Shown: positions 6,162 through 14,521 of the stretch, in pieces | How the letters are laid out: each line of letters starts with the position of its first letter | How positions within the stretch are numbered: position 1 is the stretch's first letter | DNA from: JALYJG01 sp033763555 | Lineage (GTDB): Bacteria; Pseudomonadota; Alphaproteobacteria; UBA9219 | DNA: 64,000 bases | Direction of reading: 5' to 3' | NCBI GenBank assembly: GCA_033763555.1 | Contig: JANRKK010000008.1 | Location: 1-64,000, forward strand | The notes under the pieces: generated by a model | Databases searched by the model: none | What the model was told of the DNA's origin: nothing | The model's input: the letters and a program-made list of their open reading frames with translations, nothing else | Translations under genes and position numbers: made by a program

Positions 6162-9100
6162 TTATTCCGACGCCGCCATAAGCAGGCTGGCGTTGCCGCC
6201 TGCCGCTGTGGTGTTGTTGGAGGTCACGCGCTCCACCGCAAAGCGCGGCAGATAGTGCGGCCCGCCGCCCTTGGGGCCCGTACCGGACAGGCCCTCGCCG
6301 CCGAAAGGCTGTACGCCGACGATCGCGCCGATCATCGAGCGGTTGACGTAGAAATTGCCGACATGCAGTTCGCGTTCCACCTGACGCACGGTGGCTTCGA
6401 TGCGGCTGTGCAGGCCGCCCGTGAGGCCGAACCCGGTGGCGTTGATCTGCGCGATTAGCGCGCCGAGATTTTCAGGCTTATACCGAACCACATGCAGGAT
6501 GGGCCCGAACACTTCGCCCTTGAGCCAACTGATGGATGGAATTTCCCAGGCCTGCGGTGCCACGAAATTCCCGGCCATGCATTCGGGGCTGAGCTCAACC
6601 GTGCAGATTTCCTTTGCCTCGCGGCGTAGGAGGCCGACATGCTCCATCAAACCATCCTTGGCACCCTTGTCGATCACCGGACCGACATCCGTTTCCAGTT
6701 TCGCCGGATTGCCGACGTTCAATTCGCGCATGGCACCCTTCAGCATCGTGATGATTTTATCCGCCGTCGGTTCCGGCAGGCAAAGAATGCGCATGGCCGA
6801 GCAGCGCTGCCCCGCCGAACGGAAAGCGCTGGTCAGCACATCATCCACCACCTGTTCTGGCAGGGCCGAGCTGTCGACGATCATCGCGTTCTGGCCGCCT
6901 GTTTCGGCAATCAGCGGCACGATTGGCCTGTCCTTGGCCGCCAGCGTGCGGTTGATGCCCCATGCGGTGGAGGTCGAGCCCGTAAAGGCCACACCCGCGA
7001 CATCCGGATACGCGACCAAAGCTGCGCCCAGCGCGCCGCCGCCCACCATCAGCTGAAACACATGCGGAGGAATCCCTGATTTCTCGATCAGCCGCGCCGT
7101 GGCAACCGCAATGGCCCGCGTCTGCGAGGCAGGCTTGGCGAGGACGCAATTGCCCGCGACCAGAGCCGCCGCAATCTGGCCCAGGAAAATCGCCAGCGGG
7201 AAATTCCACGGGCTGATGCAGACAAACACGCCGCGTCCGGCGAGGCGCATCTGGTTACGCTCGCCAGTCGGCCCGGGCAGGTCGATGACAGCAAAATCTT
7301 CCCGCGCGCGCATCGCGTAATAGCGGCAGAAATCCACAGCCTCGCGTAGCTCAGCCAGCGCATCGGGCAAAGTCTTGCCGCCTTCGCGCGTCAGAATGGC
7401 CATCAGCTCCGTGCCATTTTCTTCCAGCAGATCGCCGAGCCGTTCAAGGCAGTTGGCGCGAACATCCACGGGGGCATTGGCCCAGACCCTGTGCACGCTT
7501 TGCGCGGCCCGAAAGGCCTTGTCAGCGATCTCCTTGAGATCGCCCTTAAGCTCCGTGACCGCAGGCAGTGTGACGCGGCCCACCGCTTCGAGTAAGGGGC
7601 CTGTGACAAAAGGATCATTCAAATCCAGCCCGGCGGAATTGCGGCGCTCCGGCGCATAGAGATCGGCGGGCAGGCGCACCGACGGGTGGCGCAGTTGCGG
7701 ATAGGATTTGACATCCTCAACCGCATCCGTCGTGAGTTGGGAAACCGAAACCGAACGGTCGAGCATGCGGTGAACAAAGGAACTGTTCGCGCCATTTTCC
7801 AGAATCCGGCGCACGAGATAGCCGAGCAGCACTTCGTGATCGCCAACGGGCGCGTAGGTACAGCTCTTGATGCCTTCGCGCTGCATGATGCGGTAGAGAT
7901 CGTCATTCATGCCGTGCAGTTTCTGGAATTCGAAGCGCGAGGGATCCTTCGCCAGCTCCAGAATATGCGCGACGGTCATCGCGTTATGCGTGCCGAAAAC
8001 AGGCTGGATGCCGTCACCCGCATCCAGAATGCGACGGGCGCAGGCAAGGTAGGACACATCGGTGCTGGCCTTGCGGGTGAAAGTCGGGAAGTCGCTCCAA
8101 CCACGTTCCTGCGCGCGCTTGACCTCGCTGTCCCAATAGGCGCCCTTCACAAGGCGGATATGCATGCGGCGGCGATAGGCCTTGCCCATTTCAGTAATGA
8201 AGTCGATCACGGCAGGTGCGCGTTTTTGGTACGCCTGCACGGCGAAGCCGAGCCCTTCCCAGCCGCCCAGCCGCGCACGGTTCAGCAATTCATCGGAAAC
8301 TTTCAGCGATAATTGCAGACGACCGGCTTCTTCGGCATCAATTGTGACGGGAATGTCGTAACGCGCCGCCTGTTCGCACAGGGTGACGAGGCGCGGCACC
8401 ATTTCGCGCATCACGCGTTCGCGGTGTGTAATTTCATAACGCGGATGCAGCGCCGACAATTTGATGGAGATGCCGGACGGCCGCGCGAATTTCTGCATTT
8501 TCTGGAACGCGCCAATCGCTTCGATGGCTTGGGCATAGGATTGGTAATAACGCTCGGCATCTTCGGCGGTGCGCGCGCCCTCGCCCAGCATGTCGAAAGA
8601 AAAGCGCATATCCTGCGCCATCAGGGGACGGGAATTCTGCAAGGCGTGCTCGATCGTCTCGCCGGTAACAAACTGGCCCGCCAGCCATTGCATGGCGGCC
8701 TTGATAGCTTCGCGGATAACCGGTTGACCCAGACGCGAAATCAACTTGCCGACGGCCGCGCCGGGATTTTGTTTGGTCGGATCGTCCAGCTGTATGACTT
8801 TGCCGGTGATGGATAAAGCCCATCCGGTCATATTCATCGCCCAGGGCGCGTCATTGCCGAGCGCCTCGTTCCAGTGCGTTTCGCTCAGCTTGTCGCGGAT
8901 CAATGCATCCGCGGTCGTGCGATCAGGAATACGCAGCAGCGCTTCCGCCAGACACATCAACGCCAGGCCTTCCTGACTCGTCAGGCCAAAGCGCGACAAC
9001 AGATCATTGACGCTGGCCGACGGCTTGTGCGTGCGGCGGATTTCTTCAATCCAGCTGGCGGCGCGCCCCGCGGCGCGGGAACGCTCAGCCGCCGAGAGTT

Positions 9101-9239
9101 GCGCGGCCGGGAAAAGTTTTTCAAGGCAGTTTTCTTCCCCGGCACGGTAGAGCGCGGCCAGTTCCTGCAGGTATTTTTGCGAGTCGAAAGGCATGGCGGG
9201 AGATTCGGACAGGGCTTTGGAAAAAGCAAGATTGGGCAC
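6162..9239 (-). CDS. putA: Bifunctional proline dehydrogenase / L-glutamate gamma-semialdehyde dehydrogenase
   Basis: PutA oxidises proline to glutamate in two steps, using FAD and then NAD. The 1025-residue protein has an N-terminal arm, a PRODH barrel (residues about 150-470; RPSGISIKLSALHPRYE, RLVKGAYWDSEVKRAQ, FGTHNAMT) and an aldehyde dehydrogenase domain (about 560-1010) with the general base in AETGGQNAMIVD and the catalytic cysteine in SAGQRCSAMRIL. The length is that of a bifunctional PutA; there is no N-terminal ribbon-helix-helix repressor domain, so it should not regulate its own gene as the enterobacterial enzyme does. An alternative start lies 15 codons in (MPFDSQKYLQEL). It follows recO on the same strand after 23 bases and may be co-transcribed with it. 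Confidence 0.96.
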   Translation of the reverse strand: MPNLAFSKALSESPAMPFDSQKYLQELAALYRAGEENCLEKLFPAAQLSAAERSRAAGRAASWIEEIRRTHKPSASVNDLLSRFGLTSQEGLALMCLAEALLRIPDRTTADALIRDKLSETHWNEALGNDAPWAMNMTGWALSITGKVIQLDDPTKQNPGAAVGKLISRLGQPVIREAIKAAMQWLAGQFVTGETIEHALQNSRPLMAQDMRFSFDMLGEGARTAEDAERYYQSYAQAIEAIGAFQKMQKFARPSGISIKLSALHPRYEITHRERVMREMVPRLVTLCEQAARYDIPVTIDAEEAGRLQLSLKVSDELLNRARLGGWEGLGFAVQAYQKRAPAVIDFITEMGKAYRRRMHIRLVKGAYWDSEVKRAQERGWSDFPTFTRKASTDVSYLACARRILDAGDGIQPVFGTHNAMTVAHILELAKDPSRFEFQKLHGMNDDLYRIMQREGIKSCTYAPVGDHEVLLGYLVRRILENGANSSFVHRMLDRSVSVSQLTTDAVEDVKSYPQLRHPSVRLPADLYAPERRNSAGLDLNDPFVTGPLLEAVGRVTLPAVTELKGDLKEIADKAFRAAQSVHRVWANAPVDVRANCLERLGDLLEENGTELMAILTREGGKTLPDALAELREAVDFCRYYAMRAREDFAVIDLPGPTGERNQMRLAGRGVFVCISPWNFPLAIFLGQIAAALVAGNCVLAKPASQTRAIAVATARLIEKSGIPPHVFQLMVGGGALGAALVAYPDVAGVAFTGSTSTAWGINRTLAAKDRPIVPLIAETGGQNAMIVDSSALPEQVVDDVLTSAFRSAGQRCSAMRILCLPEPTADKIITMLKGAMRELNVGNPAKLETDVGPVIDKGAKDGLMEHVGLLRREAKEICTVELSPECMAGNFVAPQAWEIPSISWLKGEVFGPILHVVRYKPENLGALIAQINATGFGLTGGLHSRIEATVRQVERELHVGNFYVNRSMIGAIVGVQPFGGEGLSGTGPKGGGPHYLPRFAVERVTSNNTTAAGGNASLLMAASE

Positions 9240-9262
9240 GAAAACCTCCCCTTAAAATCCCG

Positions 9263-10033
9263 TCAGGACGCGACGGATTCGAGCCTTTCTTCAGGCTGGG
9301 GCGGGTAATAATCCAACAGTCTCTGTCGCGCAAGCGGAAGGTCGCCGGGCCGGGCGATAAGATGCCGATTTTGCGGATGGGCGAAGACATGGCGGGCGAG
9401 AAAATGCCCTGTCAGCTCCAGCCCCTGCCTTATGTCCTGACTTGTCCACAGGCCACGGCCCGCCAGAAAGCTCGGCAGGGGAAAGAGTTTTTCATGATAG
9501 GGCGCGCCCGCTTCCAGCGACACGGCGCGGCCCGTGCGCGGACTGACATAGGCCAGATTGTCGCTGCCGCCATTGGCGGCGCAGGCGTTGAGATCGAGCC
9601 CGTAACCCAAAGCCTGCAACAGTCCCATCTCCCACTTTATATAAGAGGGGCCCCAGAGGCCGGGGTCAGGCAAAGCCAGCAGGGCGCAGAGGCCAGCATA
9701 GACACCCAGCATCGGCTGGCGTTCCGGCAGGCTGGCTTCGGTCACGGCGCAGGCGCTGGCGATCAACGCGAGAATTTCCGGTTCATCCAGCCACGCCGCC
9801 GGATGCGCATTCAAAAGATCACAACTGTAATGGCCGAGATGATCTTCCAGCTTGGCGCGCCAGCGCGCCTTGACGCGATTGCCCGGCTGCAAAACGGGTT
9901 GCGCGCGCTGCCCCTGCCCGCCCGCCATCAACCCCGCATGGCGCCCTTGCGTTTCGGTCAGCAGCATGACGACCGCGGCGTTTTCGCCATGCGGCCGGGC
10001 CGATAAAACAATGGCTTCGTCAATCCATTCCAT
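9263..10033 (-). CDS. recO: DNA repair protein RecO
   Basis: RecO helps load RecA on gapped DNA together with RecR. The 256-residue protein begins MEWIDEAIVLSARPHGENAAVVMLLTETQGRHAGLMAGG, the N-terminal OB-fold typical of alphaproteobacterial RecO, followed by the helical C-terminal domain (LLQALGYGLDLNACAANGG). The chosen start at 10033 fits the family; an upstream in-frame ATG at 10087 would add 18 unsupported residues. The usual zinc-binding cysteine cluster is not evident. Confidence 0.93.
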   Translation of the reverse strand: MEWIDEAIVLSARPHGENAAVVMLLTETQGRHAGLMAGGQGQRAQPVLQPGNRVKARWRAKLEDHLGHYSCDLLNAHPAAWLDEPEILALIASACAVTEASLPERQPMLGVYAGLCALLALPDPGLWGPSYIKWEMGLLQALGYGLDLNACAANGGSDNLAYVSPRTGRAVSLEAGAPYHEKLFPLPSFLAGRGLWTSQDIRQGLELTGHFLARHVFAHPQNRHLIARPGDLPLARQRLLDYYPPQPEERLESVAS

Positions 10034-10189
10034 TGTGTGGATGCTAGGCCATCCGGCGCCATCAGAAAACCTTATTCTTCCCGTCACTTAGACCCGAGTG
10101 GCAGGGGGCAAGAGCCTATGGTATGGAGATGCCCCGCCTTGGTTTCTGCTTTCCCGCCTCTTCACACATTCTTTCTCAGGGAGACTTCA

Positions 10190-10798
10190 ATGATCCGCTT
10201 GCGCTCTTTCCTTTCTCTGGCCGCGCTGGGCGTGCTGGTTCTTTCCGCCCCCGCGCATGCCGCCGACGCCGCGCCCGCAGCGTCCGGCGCTTACCAGCTG
10301 GACAACAGCCATGCGAGCATCACTTTCAAAATCAATCATCTTGGTTTTTCGCGCTACACAGGCCGCTTCGACAAAATGGAAGGCACACTGAATTTCAACA
10401 GCGAAGCGCCGGAAAAAAGCGCGGTTGATGTCACTATCTATCCGAACAGCGTCGACACCAACAATGTGAAGCTGGAAGAAGAATTACGCAGCAGCGATAA
10501 AGGCTTCGACGTCATCAAGCATCCGCGCGCGACCTTCCGTTCGACCAAGGTCGAGCGCACCAGCCCGACAACCGGAAAAGTAACAGGTGATTTCACCTTC
10601 ATGGGTGTCACCCACCCGGTGACGCTGGATGTCACCCTGATCGGCAGCGGCGCTCACCCCATGAACAAGAAGCCCGTTATCGGCTTCAGCGCCTCGGGCA
10701 GTTTCAAACGTTCGGACTACGGCTATACCGCCTTCCTGCCCATGGTCGGCGATGAGGTGAGCCTGCAGATCGAAGCGGAGTTCAACAAGGCGGAGTAA
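10190..10798 (+). CDS. yceI: Periplasmic YceI-family lipid-binding protein (first copy)
   Basis: A 202-residue protein with a signal peptide ending SAPAHA, followed by the YceI lipocalin-like barrel: YQLDNSHASITFKINHLGFSRYTGRFDKMEGTL, then VTGDFTFMGVTHPVTLDVTL. YceI proteins bind polyisoprenoids and are often paired with a cytochrome b561. The ATG at 10190 has GGGAGACTTCA upstream. It is the first gene of a three-gene operon, two bases ahead of cybB. Confidence 0.93.
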   Translation: MIRLRSFLSLAALGVLVLSAPAHAADAAPAASGAYQLDNSHASITFKINHLGFSRYTGRFDKMEGTLNFNSEAPEKSAVDVTIYPNSVDTNNVKLEEELRSSDKGFDVIKHPRATFRSTKVERTSPTTGKVTGDFTFMGVTHPVTLDVTLIGSGAHPMNKKPVIGFSASGSFKRSDYGYTAFLPMVGDEVSLQIEAEFNKAE

Positions 10799-10800
10799 CC

Positions 10801-11403
10801 ATGGCGAAGCCCGCTCCTTCCGCCGTTTATGACCCTGTCGCCAAGGCATTGCACTGGCTGATTGCGCTGGCCGTTATCGGTATGCTGGCGGTGGGATGGA
10901 TTATGGTCGGGCTTCCCAACGGACCGGAAAAATTCGCGCTTTTCCAGTGGCATAAATCCATCGGCATTACCGTTCTGTTGCTGGCCCTGGTGCGGCTGGC
11001 CTGGCGTTTGAAACACCCCGCTCCGCTTCTGCCCTCGACCATGCCGGGTTGGGAAAAATTCGCGGCGCATGCCGGGCATTTTCTTTTGTACGCCCTGATG
11101 ATCGGCATGCCGCTTGTCGGATGGGTGGTTGTCTCCACATCGCCCCTGAATTTGCCGACCATGTTTTACGGGTTTTTCCAGTGGCCACATCTGCCTGTCC
11201 TGTCGACGCTGGAGAACAGGAAAGAGATCAATGACCTCGCCGCATGGGCACATGGAGTTGCCGCATGGATCTTTGTAGCCCTGATTGTGGGGCATGCGGC
11301 GGCGGCGTGGAAACACCACCTTATCAACCGCGACAATGTGCTGCTGCGCATGATGCCAAAAGCCCTGACCGGATTTCTCAACCGCTTGCGGGGGCAAAAA
11401 TGA
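10801..11403 (+). CDS. Cytochrome b561 family membrane protein
   Basis: A 200-residue di-heme cytochrome b561 with four hydrophobic helices and histidines placed as heme ligands: AKALHWLIALAVIG, FQWHKSIGITVLLLALVRLAWRL, HAGHFLLYALMIGMPLVGW and AHGVAAWIFVALIVGHAAAAW. Proteins of this family move electrons between quinol or superoxide and partners at the inner membrane. It lies between two yceI genes: it starts two bases after the first, and its stop overlaps the start of the second (ATGA). In E. coli a b561-type gene (yceJ) also sits with yceI. Confidence 0.92.
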   Translation: MAKPAPSAVYDPVAKALHWLIALAVIGMLAVGWIMVGLPNGPEKFALFQWHKSIGITVLLLALVRLAWRLKHPAPLLPSTMPGWEKFAAHAGHFLLYALMIGMPLVGWVVVSTSPLNLPTMFYGFFQWPHLPVLSTLENRKEINDLAAWAHGVAAWIFVALIVGHAAAAWKHHLINRDNVLLRMMPKALTGFLNRLRGQK

Positions 11404-11969
11404 AAAAATATCTGGCTGTTTTTCTGGCCCTTCTTGCTTGCGCCTCTCCGACGCCTAGCTTCGCCAAAAACTGGACGGTCGATTACGCTAACAGCCGCCT
11501 GGGCTTCACCGCAACACAGGGCGATAAAAGCTTTGAAGGATCTTTCAAGAATTTTCAGACCACGATTGATTTCGACCCTGCCAAGCCTGAGGCCGGAAAA
11601 ATCACCGCCACGATCGACATGATCAGCGCCGTTGCAGGCAGCGCCGAGCGCGACAGCGCCCTGCCGCAGGCGGACTGGTTCGACACCAAGAAATTCCCGC
11701 AGGCGCAATTTGCTTCCACCAGTATCAAGGCAGCCGGAACCGACAAAAGCGCCGCGCAATGTTTTGAAGCCGAAGGCACGCTCACCATCAAGGGTATCGA
11801 GCGCAAGGTGACGCTGCCTTTCTGCCTGAAACCGGAAGACGACCATACGCGCGCGAAAGGCAAAATTGTTCTGATGCGCAATGATTTCCAGATCGGCCAG
11901 GGCCAGTGGGCGAGCGAGGCTTTTGTCAAAAACGCTGTCACAGTCACCGTGGATATCGCGGCGCGTTAG
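11400..11969 (+). CDS. Periplasmic YceI-family protein (second copy)
   Basis: A 189-residue protein with a signal peptide ending TPSFA and a YceI domain (WTVDYANSRLGFTATQGDKSFEGSFKNFQTTIDFDP, then LTIKGIERKVTLPF). It differs clearly from the first yceI gene, so this is not a recent duplication. Its ATG overlaps the cybB stop, implying translational coupling. It keeps a Cys in CFEAEG and another in PFCLKPED, absent in the first copy. Confidence 0.92.
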   Translation: MKKYLAVFLALLACASPTPSFAKNWTVDYANSRLGFTATQGDKSFEGSFKNFQTTIDFDPAKPEAGKITATIDMISAVAGSAERDSALPQADWFDTKKFPQAQFASTSIKAAGTDKSAAQCFEAEGTLTIKGIERKVTLPFCLKPEDDHTRAKGKIVLMRNDFQIGQGQWASEAFVKNAVTVTVDIAAR

Positions 11970-12104
11970 GGCCTGAAACACCGCAACAACATGGCATTAA
12001 CCATAGAAATTCCTTCTCATTTGGCTGTCCGGCTGATAAAAATAAACCTGCTATTCAAGGGCGGGTTTATTAAGGCCGTTCAAAATTCCGGAAAGGTTTA
12101 GGAA

Positions 12105-12731
12105 ATGTCTCAAGAGACTGTAACCGTCACCGTTCATGTGACGGCTGAAGAATATGAAGCACTGATGGCACATTTCAAGGAAGCGGTAACGCAAGCCATC
12201 GTTACGCATAATATTCCGCTTGTGCGCTCAACCATCAAATTGCATCCCGGCCTGCTGGATGAAGCTTACGGCGACCCCGAAAGCCGCAGCAATTTTGCCC
12301 ATATGGTTGCCATGCACGGATGCCATGAGCTTGTCCCGCTTATTCAGGAACAACGGCCGGAGCTTCTGCAAGGCCGAAACCGCCACAACAATACGCCGTT
12401 TTCCCTGGCGGTTGCGGGTCATGATGAAGAAACAGCGCTTGCTTTCTGCGCCGTTGATGACGGCTGTGCAGCACGCGGCAATATATTCAACAGCAATGTC
12501 CTGCACATCGCCGCACAACATGGCACAGACAAACTGATTCAGGTCATCGCGCAGAAATACCCCAATATGCTGGACGAGCCGAACGATTTGGGTCGGACGC
12601 CGCTGGAGGCCGCCAGGTTCTGGAACCGTTCTTCAGCCGTCGCGACGCTTGAAAGCCTGTTGCCGGAAGCAGAGGTTGAGCGAGGCGAACCAAGACTGCG
12701 CCTCGTCGGCGGACAAAAGTTTGCCAGATAA
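12105..12731 (+). CDS. Ankyrin-repeat-like protein, function unknown
   Basis: The 208-residue protein opens with a short Thr/Val-rich head (MSQETVTVTVHVTAEEYEALMAHF) and then carries degenerate ankyrin-type helix pairs: HMVAMHGCHELVPLIQEQRPELLQGRNRHNNTPFSLAVAGH and VLHIAAQHGTDKLIQVIAQKYPNMLDEPNDLGRTPLEAARFW. The TP(F/L) and LHIAAQHG signatures support about four repeats. There is no signal peptide. GGAAAGGTTTAGGAA precedes the start. Ankyrin proteins mediate protein binding and are a frequent effector class in bacteria with type IVB secretion; that role here is only a hypothesis. Confidence 0.78.
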   Translation: MSQETVTVTVHVTAEEYEALMAHFKEAVTQAIVTHNIPLVRSTIKLHPGLLDEAYGDPESRSNFAHMVAMHGCHELVPLIQEQRPELLQGRNRHNNTPFSLAVAGHDEETALAFCAVDDGCAARGNIFNSNVLHIAAQHGTDKLIQVIAQKYPNMLDEPNDLGRTPLEAARFWNRSSAVATLESLLPEAEVERGEPRLRLVGGQKFAR

Positions 12732-12753
12732 GCTTCTTAAAATACGCCTGTTT

Positions 12754-14028
12754 TTAAGCTGCTGATTTTTGCCGGGCGGTTCCTACCGCTCTCTGCCAAA
12801 CAGCGAACAAATCCTCGGCCAAAACATCCTGCCAGCTGGCGAGATAGTCGCGGCTGTAGGTGATGGCCGCTTCGCGCATCATCTGATGCAGTGCCGGATC
12901 GACGGCGAAACCGCGTAAGGCCCCGGTCCAATTTTCCACGCCGCTATCGACCACCTGCATCGCAGGCGTATGTTTAAACAATTGTGCAACACCGCTTTGG
13001 CGCGAGACCAGAACGGGACAGCCCGAAGCCATCGCCTCCACCCCCGCCATACTACGGATTTCCACTTCCGACGACAGCGCCAGACCATCGACACTGGCAT
13101 AGAGCCGTGCCAGTTCATGCGGCGGAACAAAACCCGGCAGGCTGACATGCGCGCCGAGGCGCTTCTTCACTTCTTCCGCAGCCGGGCCGACGCCCGCGCA
13201 AAGAAAATGCAATGGCACGCCTTCACCGATCAGCTTTTCCATTGCACCCGCAAGCGTGTAGATATTCTTGCCGACATCGACGCGACCGACAAACAGCACC
13301 AGAATGCGTCCTGGCGGAACGGCATAGTCACGTTCAACACCCGCGCGGTCGGCACGGTGCGGGCCAAACATATCTTTGTCCACGCCGAGGCGCAAATGAT
13401 GCACATGCGCCTTGCCGAGAATATTTTCGGCCAGCTTGTGATCTTCTTCGCGCGTCACCAGCGCCGCGCGACAGAGGCTGACATGGCGCTGTAGCCGCCG
13501 CTCCATGCTTTTTTCCTTCCGTTCCGGCAATTTCCAGGCATCCAGCATTTGGACGCCGAGCCAGCTGCGTCCGAAAATTTTCTCGATCGTCTGGCGCGTA
13601 AAAATACGGGTGTAGGACGGCGTATCCGTGTGAAAGGATGTCACAAGCTGAATGCCGCGCATGCGGCTGACCCGCTCCGCCGTGCGGGCAAAAGCAAAAA
13701 ACCCGTCGGTGGTATGAATGACATCATAGGCTGCCAGTTCCCGCGCCAGCGCCGGATGCCAGGGTGATAGATCGGTATGATCGGGCACATAAGGCAAGAA
13801 TTTCAGTTTTGCCGTGCTGAACACAGGTGGCAGATGGCGAAAACGCGCGCGCGGGCCCAGCACCTCATCCGGCGCATCGCCGGAAAAATAAACCGTGAGA
13901 TCAAGCGGCAGATTGCCGGAAGCCGCAGCGGCGCCCAGACGTTCCCAGCACTTCACATGCCCACCCGCCTGCGGCGAACGGCGCAGGTCGACCAGAACGG
14001 CGACACGAAGGGGTGCGGGTGAAGTCAT
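12754..14028 (-). CDS. Glycosyltransferase, GT4-like (GT-B fold)
   Basis: A 424-residue GT-B protein starting MTSPAPLRVAVLVDLRRSPQAGGHVKCWERL, with an N-terminal acceptor domain (GHVKCWERLGAAAA, DVIHTTDGFFAFARTAERV) and a C-terminal nucleotide-sugar domain containing ILVLFVGRVDVGKN, LHFLCAGVGP, VSLPGFVPPHELARLYASVDGLAL and the EX7E-like region EIRSMAGVEAMASGCPVLVS. The donor and acceptor cannot be deduced. An in-frame ATG 19 codons upstream was set aside because family similarity begins at MTSPAPLRV. It converges with the ankyrin-like gene and is not next to other surface polysaccharide genes except the phosphomannomutase at 14522. Confidence 0.88.
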   Translation of the reverse strand: MTSPAPLRVAVLVDLRRSPQAGGHVKCWERLGAAAASGNLPLDLTVYFSGDAPDEVLGPRARFRHLPPVFSTAKLKFLPYVPDHTDLSPWHPALARELAAYDVIHTTDGFFAFARTAERVSRMRGIQLVTSFHTDTPSYTRIFTRQTIEKIFGRSWLGVQMLDAWKLPERKEKSMERRLQRHVSLCRAALVTREEDHKLAENILGKAHVHHLRLGVDKDMFGPHRADRAGVERDYAVPPGRILVLFVGRVDVGKNIYTLAGAMEKLIGEGVPLHFLCAGVGPAAEEVKKRLGAHVSLPGFVPPHELARLYASVDGLALSSEVEIRSMAGVEAMASGCPVLVSRQSGVAQLFKHTPAMQVVDSGVENWTGALRGFAVDPALHQMMREAAITYSRDYLASWQDVLAEDLFAVWQRAVGTARQKSAA

Positions 14029-14247
14029 GATTTCAGAAATAACTCGTTTTGTGGGTGTGCCGTTATTGTGCAGCGCCCCTAACAAAATTCAAAGCGTTGC
14101 GCTGAGATGCTCATACGCCGCTCTATACAACCGGGGATGGAATTGACAAGCCAAAAAAGAGTAAATAGTCTTTAATCTGAGGTAACGGTATTTCTGGCCT
14201 CGTAACGATCTGTGGTTGAAATTGAATCAATAACAAGGAGGTACGCC

Positions 14248-14430
14248 ATGTCCGGTTTCTTTGATAATCCTCAAAAACGTGTGGAAGGTATTTTTTCACA
14301 GCAGGAAGAGAAGCGATTTCCAGGCTTGCATGACAGGCTAAGAGAGTTTGAAAAAGAAAAATGGGAAGAACCATCCCGTCCTGCCGGAGCTTTGCAGGAA
14401 ACAGAGGCTCCCGCACTTACCCACCGCTAA
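14248..14430 (+). CDS. Small acidic hypothetical protein
   Basis: A 60-codon gene starting MSGFFDNPQKRVEGIFSQQEEKRFPGLHDRLREFEKEKWEEP. The start is fixed by a near-ideal ribosome binding site (AACAAGGAGGTACGCC), and a hairpin terminator follows at 14449. The charged helical pattern (REFEKEKWEE) and absence of hydrophobic segments suggest a soluble cytoplasmic protein. I recognise no family. Confidence 0.7.
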   Translation: MSGFFDNPQKRVEGIFSQQEEKRFPGLHDRLREFEKEKWEEPSRPAGALQETEAPALTHR

Positions 14431-14448
14431 ACTGAACTGAAGATCGAT

Positions 14449-14482
14449 AAGAGGCTGCCGCATTCCGTGCGGTGGCCTCTTT
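14449..14482 (+). terminator. Rho-independent terminator after the small gene at 14248
   Basis: GAGGCTGCCGCA and TGCGGTGGCCTC pair as a 12-bp stem with two G-T wobbles around a TTCCG loop. The stem is followed by TTTGCTTGT. Confidence 0.65.
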
Positions 14483-14521
14483 GCTTGTCTGGCGGCAGGG
14501 TTCCAGTATAGTCCTGCCGTC

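Noticed and set aside
7686..8312. Long plus-strand frame antisense to putA
   Set aside because: It mirrors the codon pattern of putA, with His/Arg-rich composition and no domain.
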